Origin: Burkholderiales bacterium
GTDB taxonomy: Bacteria; Pseudomonadota; Gammaproteobacteria; Burkholderiales; JAEUOS01
Direction of reading: 5' to 3'
Length of the DNA: 64,000 nt
Assembly (NCBI GenBank): GCA_947473125.1
Contig: CANJDH010000006.1
Coordinates: 1 to 64,000, forward strand
A program made the position numbers and the translations under genes. The stretch's first letter is position 1. Each line of letters opens with the position of its first letter. The notes beneath the pieces were generated by a model. It was not told where the DNA came from, ran no database searches, and was given only the letters and a program-made list of their open reading frames with translations. This document shows, one piece after another, positions 62,502 to 64,000 of this stretch.

Positions 62502-63497
62502 ATGTTACCGACCAGCATGAAATACGTCGACCATGGCGCAGGAGGCGCGTCTTCCTGCATGACGGTCAAGCAAGGACCGTTGCCGACCCTCAAATCCGGT
62601 GAGGTCCTGATCGAAGTGGCTTACGCCGGCGTGAACCGGCCGGACGTGGCGCAGCGCTCGGGCCGCTATCCACCGCCGCCAGGCGCGTCTCCGTACATGG
62701 GTCTGGAAGTGTCCGGCACGGTGGTGGCAAAGGAAGGCGACGTCACGCCATGGAATCTTGGTGACAGCGTCTGCGCGCTGACGCCGGGCGGCGGCTATGC
62801 CGAATACTGTGCGGCGCCTGCATCGAACTGTCTGCCGGTACCCAAGGGGCTCTCGATGGAACAGGCGGCGGCGCTGCCGGAGAACTACTTCACGGTCTGG
62901 ACCAACGTGTTCGAACGTGGCGCGCTCAAGGCCGGCGAGTCGATTCTGGTTCATGGCGGTTCGTCCGGCATCGGCATCACCGCGATTGCGCTGGCCAAGG
63001 CTTTTGGTGCCACCGTCTACACCACCGTCGGCAATGCCGAGAAGGCCGCCGCCGTTACCAGGCTCGGGGCCGATGCGGCGATTAATTATCGCGACCAGGA
63101 CTGGGCCGGCGAAGTGTGGAACCTGACGGCCAAAAAGGGGGTCAACGTGATCCTCGACATGGTGGGCGGGCCGTATACCGAGAAAAACCTCAAATCCCTG
63201 GCGATGGATGGCAGGCTGGTGCAGATCGCCTTTCTGCAGGGGTCAAAAACCGAACTCGACATGACGCCTATCATGGTCAAGCGCCTCACCTTCACCGGTT
63301 CGACCCTGCGCCCGCGTACGGTTGAACAGAAGGCGGCGATCGCGCAGGCGCTGCTCAAGAATGTCTGGCCGCTGATTGAAGCCAAAGAAGTCGGCACCAT
63401 CATCCACGCGACGTTTGGTTTGGACGACGTGCAAAAGGCGCACGACATGATGGAGGAGTCTCTCCACATCGGCAAGATCATGCTCAAGGTAAGGTAG
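62502..63497 (+). CDS. NAD(P)H-quinone oxidoreductase (zinc-independent MDR family)
   Basis: A 331-residue quinone oxidoreductase of the MDR superfamily (PIG3/TIGR02824-like). The NADPH-binding loop is in HGGSSGIGITAIALAKAFG, with the N-terminal GroES-like domain (YAGVNRPDVAQRSGRYPPPP). The catalytic-zinc cysteines are absent, as expected for this group. It lies between rnr and rlmB, which are usually adjacent, 20 nt after rnr. Confidence 0.9.
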   Translation: MLPTSMKYVDHGAGGASSCMTVKQGPLPTLKSGEVLIEVAYAGVNRPDVAQRSGRYPPPPGASPYMGLEVSGTVVAKEGDVTPWNLGDSVCALTPGGGYAEYCAAPASNCLPVPKGLSMEQAAALPENYFTVWTNVFERGALKAGESILVHGGSSGIGITAIALAKAFGATVYTTVGNAEKAAAVTRLGADAAINYRDQDWAGEVWNLTAKKGVNVILDMVGGPYTEKNLKSLAMDGRLVQIAFLQGSKTELDMTPIMVKRLTFTGSTLRPRTVEQKAAIAQALLKNVWPLIEAKEVGTIIHATFGLDDVQKAHDMMEESLHIGKIMLKVR

Positions 63498-63505
63498 GCG
63501 GAGAA

Positions 63506-63530
63506 TGTCTTCCACCAACGGTTTCTACCG
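63506..63530 (-). repeat. Palindromic repeat, copy 7 (partial, reverse orientation)
   Basis: On the minus strand, GAAACCGTTGGTGGA matches the left half of other copies, but the right half (AGACATT) does not pair. It lies in the 45-bp gap between the quinone oxidoreductase stop and the rlmB start. Confidence 0.5.
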
Positions 63531-63542
63531 AATCCCCCTCTG

Positions 63543-64000
63543 ATGGCCGCGACTCATTTCATCCACGGCTTCCACGCCGTCACGAGCCGCCTGCGCCAGC
63601 GCGCCGAAGGCGTGCACGAGGTGTTCGTCGACCCGGATCGTCGCGACATGCGCGTCAAGGACTTGGTACAACTGGCCGAATCGCATGGCGTGCGCATTGT
63701 CCAGGCCAACGGCAAGCGCCTCGACGGCATGACCGGCGGTACCAAACACCAGGGCGTGGCGGCGCGGGTCGACGACCTGCGCCTGGGCCATTCGCTCGAT
63801 GACATCCTTGATGCGCTCACCGAGCCGCCATTGCTGCTGGTGCTCGACGGCATCACCGACCCGCACAACCTCGGCGCCTGCCTGCGCACTGCCGATGCTG
63901 CCGGCGTACATGCCGTGGTGGCACCTAAAGATCGTGCCGTCGGCCTCAATGCCACCGTTACCAAGGTAGCCTCCGGGGCGGCGGAGACGGTGCCCTACAT
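63543..64000 (+). CDS. rlmB: 23S rRNA (guanosine-2'-O)-methyltransferase RlmB, start of gene
   Basis: The first ~152 residues of RlmB, which methylates the 2'-O of G2251 in the 23S rRNA P-loop. Visible are the N-terminal substrate-binding domain (FIHGFHAVTSRLRQRAEGVH) and the start of the SPOUT catalytic domain, with motif 1 in LDGITDPHNLGACLRTADAA. The gene runs off the right edge of the window. It starts at ATG 63543, 45 nt after the quinone oxidoreductase gene. The pairing rnr-rlmB is common in betaproteobacteria. Confidence 0.93.
   Translation, partial: MAATHFIHGFHAVTSRLRQRAEGVHEVFVDPDRRDMRVKDLVQLAESHGVRIVQANGKRLDGMTGGTKHQGVAARVDDLRLGHSLDDILDALTEPPLLLVLDGITDPHNLGACLRTADAAGVHAVVAPKDRAVGLNATVTKVASGAAETVPY

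Overview
The window looks like chromosome from a high-GC betaproteobacterium, most likely in the order Burkholderiales. Two things point there. The right end carries der-hfq-hflX-hflK-hflC-DUF2065-hisZ-purA-phosphoribosyltransferase-rnr-rlmB, which is typical of that order. The window also holds four 'Bug'-type (TctC) solute-binding proteins without membrane subunits, a gene family expanded in Burkholderiales. No plasmid or phage replication gene, IS transposase or CRISPR array was seen.

Layout. (1) 1-262: a few hundred bases of AT-rich DNA end in the 3' half of a tRNA-Asp gene and its terminator. The 5' half is missing, so this looks like the attachment-site end of an integrated element whose body lies left of the window. 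(2) 0.5-9.9 kb: housekeeping and metabolic genes (small winged-helix regulator, ppiD, mnmH, tesA/ybbA, HAD phosphatase, AtuA pair, glutamate-synthase-like flavoprotein). (3) 10-24.5 kb: accessory genes, namely an ankyrin gene in less GC-rich DNA, VanZ-like and thioesterase genes, a BrnT-like toxin-antitoxin pair, chromate and YeeE transporters each split into two genes, a molybdenum hydroxylase, SDR + LysR divergent from a sterol-desaturase-like gene, an NRAMP-related transporter, a lipoprotein methyltransferase and a nitroreductase. (4) 24.5-34.3 kb: catabolic-looking genes (acyl-CoA dehydrogenase, RidA+Bug, aldo/keto reductase, alpha/beta hydrolase, second Bug, GMC oxidoreductase) and a small membrane-protein gene broken by one frameshift. 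(5) 34.5-37.5 kb: exported DUF1800/DUF1501 pair. (6) 37.5-43.7 kb: a compact gene cluster with a divergent Bug, then cupin, DUF6282-like metal hydrolase, IclR regulator, class II aldolase, Bug and a dihydroorotate-dehydrogenase-like flavoprotein. I read it as an uncharacterised catabolic operon. (7) 43.7-64 kb: conserved core (tsaB-rimI-udg, lplT/alr-radA, TAXI protein, der to rlmB) with a tRNA-Leu(CAG).

A short palindromic repeat runs across the window. It has a loop close to TTGGTGGGAGC and stems that change but mostly stay complementary. There are seven copies of varying quality: most lie just after stop codons, one lies between divergent genes at a synteny break, and one is inside the uracil-DNA glycosylase coding sequence. 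It resembles REP-type elements and is the most distinctive non-coding signal here.

How the genes may work together: overlapping stop/start codons suggest translational coupling in RidA-Bug, LysR-SDR, IclR-aldolase-Bug-DHOD, tsaB-rimI and hflK-hflC. The two divergent catabolic promoters (LysR at 19.8 kb, IclR-linked at 38.6 kb) both show operator-like dyads next to the genes for their likely regulators.
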